Shown here piece by piece: positions 5,554 to 5,839 of a DNA stretch of 5,839 nt. Under the pieces are notes generated by a model. The model saw only the letters and a program-made list of their open reading frames with translations, was not told where the DNA came from and made no database searches. How positions within the stretch are numbered: position 1 is the first letter of the stretch; each line of letters begins with the position of its first letter. The stretch is taken from the NCBI GenBank assembly GCA_003176075.1, contig PSRN01000164.1, forward strand, positions 1 to 5,839, written 5' to 3'. This DNA comes from Bdellovibrio sp. Its GTDB lineage: Bacteria > Bdellovibrionota > Bdellovibrionia > Bdellovibrionales > Bdellovibrionaceae. The position numbers and the translations under genes are program-made.

Positions 5554-5822
5554 TGGGATTCTCCTGAAGAACCCAATTGATTGTCTTCCTCCAGACTGTC
5601 CTTGCCGTGGACCGGTTTCAGTTCGTCAAGCTTGATTCTGTTGTCCGGCGAGGACAAACGGGGTTTTCCGCGGCCAATGGGAGGTGCCGTAAGTGGAGGG
5701 AGTGGTCTTCCCTTAACACCGCATCCAACCGTCCCCCAACATAGGACCAACTCCAGCGCCGTGGACAACACCAGAGGGATGATTAACAAAAATCGCCGAA
5801 AGTTTACTGAATTTCTCACCAT
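5550..5822 (-). CDS. LptM (YifL)-like small lipoprotein
   Basis: The 90-residue product has a basic N-terminus (Arg3, Arg9, Arg10), a hydrophobic stretch at 11-29 and a lipobox-like TVGC with Cys34. Directly after the Cys comes GVKGRPLPP, close to the CG.KGPLY.P signature at the mature N-terminus of LptM. The rest is Pro-rich, then polar and acidic, and longer than in E. coli LptM (67 residues in total). In enterobacteria LptM is an outer-membrane lipoprotein that helps maturation of LptD, and its gene yifL lies just upstream of dapF; the same order here strengthens the call. The stop overlaps the dapF start (ATGA). The ATG at 5822 has no good ribosome binding site, and only 17 bases of upstream sequence are in the window, so the start is less certain. 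The Thr at lipobox -3 is not ideal. Confidence 0.7.
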   Translation of the reverse strand: MVRNSVNFRRFLLIIPLVLSTALELVLCWGTVGCGVKGRPLPPLTAPPIGRGKPRLSSPDNRIKLDELKPVHGKDSLEEDNQLGSSGESQ

Positions 5823-5839
5823 CAGTACTTGCTTATACC

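Noticed and set aside
4942..5580. 212-codon open frame on the plus strand opposite dapF
   Set aside because: It has no recognisable domain and lies fully opposite a gene with complete catalytic motifs; the same holds for the plus-strand frames at 3413-3943 and 479-940.
5832..5837. TATAAG as a -10 box for the operon, 9 nt before the LptM-like ATG
   Set aside because: The -35 region is outside the window and a single hexamer is weak evidence; a leaderless start is possible but unsupported.

Overview
The window holds eight genes, all on the minus strand and closely packed, so they read from right to left as one probable transcription unit. Small lipoproteins with lipoboxes, one of them LptM-like, point to a Gram-negative bacterium. 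The meso-diaminopimelate genes fit peptidoglycan and lysine synthesis. The mix of genes makes me think of a Bdellovibrionota or other deltaproteobacteria-like lineage, but that is inference only.

Right half (about 3041-5822). A short LptM-like lipoprotein gene overlaps dapF by the ATGA overlap (4 nt). dapF is followed after one base by dapA, which appears to use a TTG start, and then by dapB. These three enzymes are consecutive-pathway members: DapA and DapB make tetrahydrodipicolinate, and DapF makes meso-diaminopimelate. dapB is bracketed by two short tandem repeat tracts: a degenerate 15-bp array at its 5' side and a 16-bp array that contains its stop codon.

Middle (about 1791-3009). The next gene looks like a FolK (HPPK) homologue that has lost the metal-binding Asp pair, so it may be a pseudoenzyme. 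After it comes a transaldolase of the small TalC/MipB type, whose active-site residues favour transaldolase over fructose-6-phosphate aldolase.

Left part (1-1790). The 235-bp gap after the transaldolase holds a striking symmetric inverted repeat of about 164 bp (1570-1733), with 29-bp outer arms differing at one position and a small central hairpin on the same dyad axis. It abuts the ribosome binding site of a 144-residue lipoprotein gene of unknown function. That gene is followed 25 bp later by a large exported-looking protein that runs off the left edge of the window (365 codons seen, frame open to base 1). This protein contains a six-unit pentapeptide repeat and a short tetrapeptide repeat.

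No RNA gene, CRISPR array, transposase gene or convincing terminator was seen. I found no plus-strand gene; the long plus-strand open frames lie opposite real genes.
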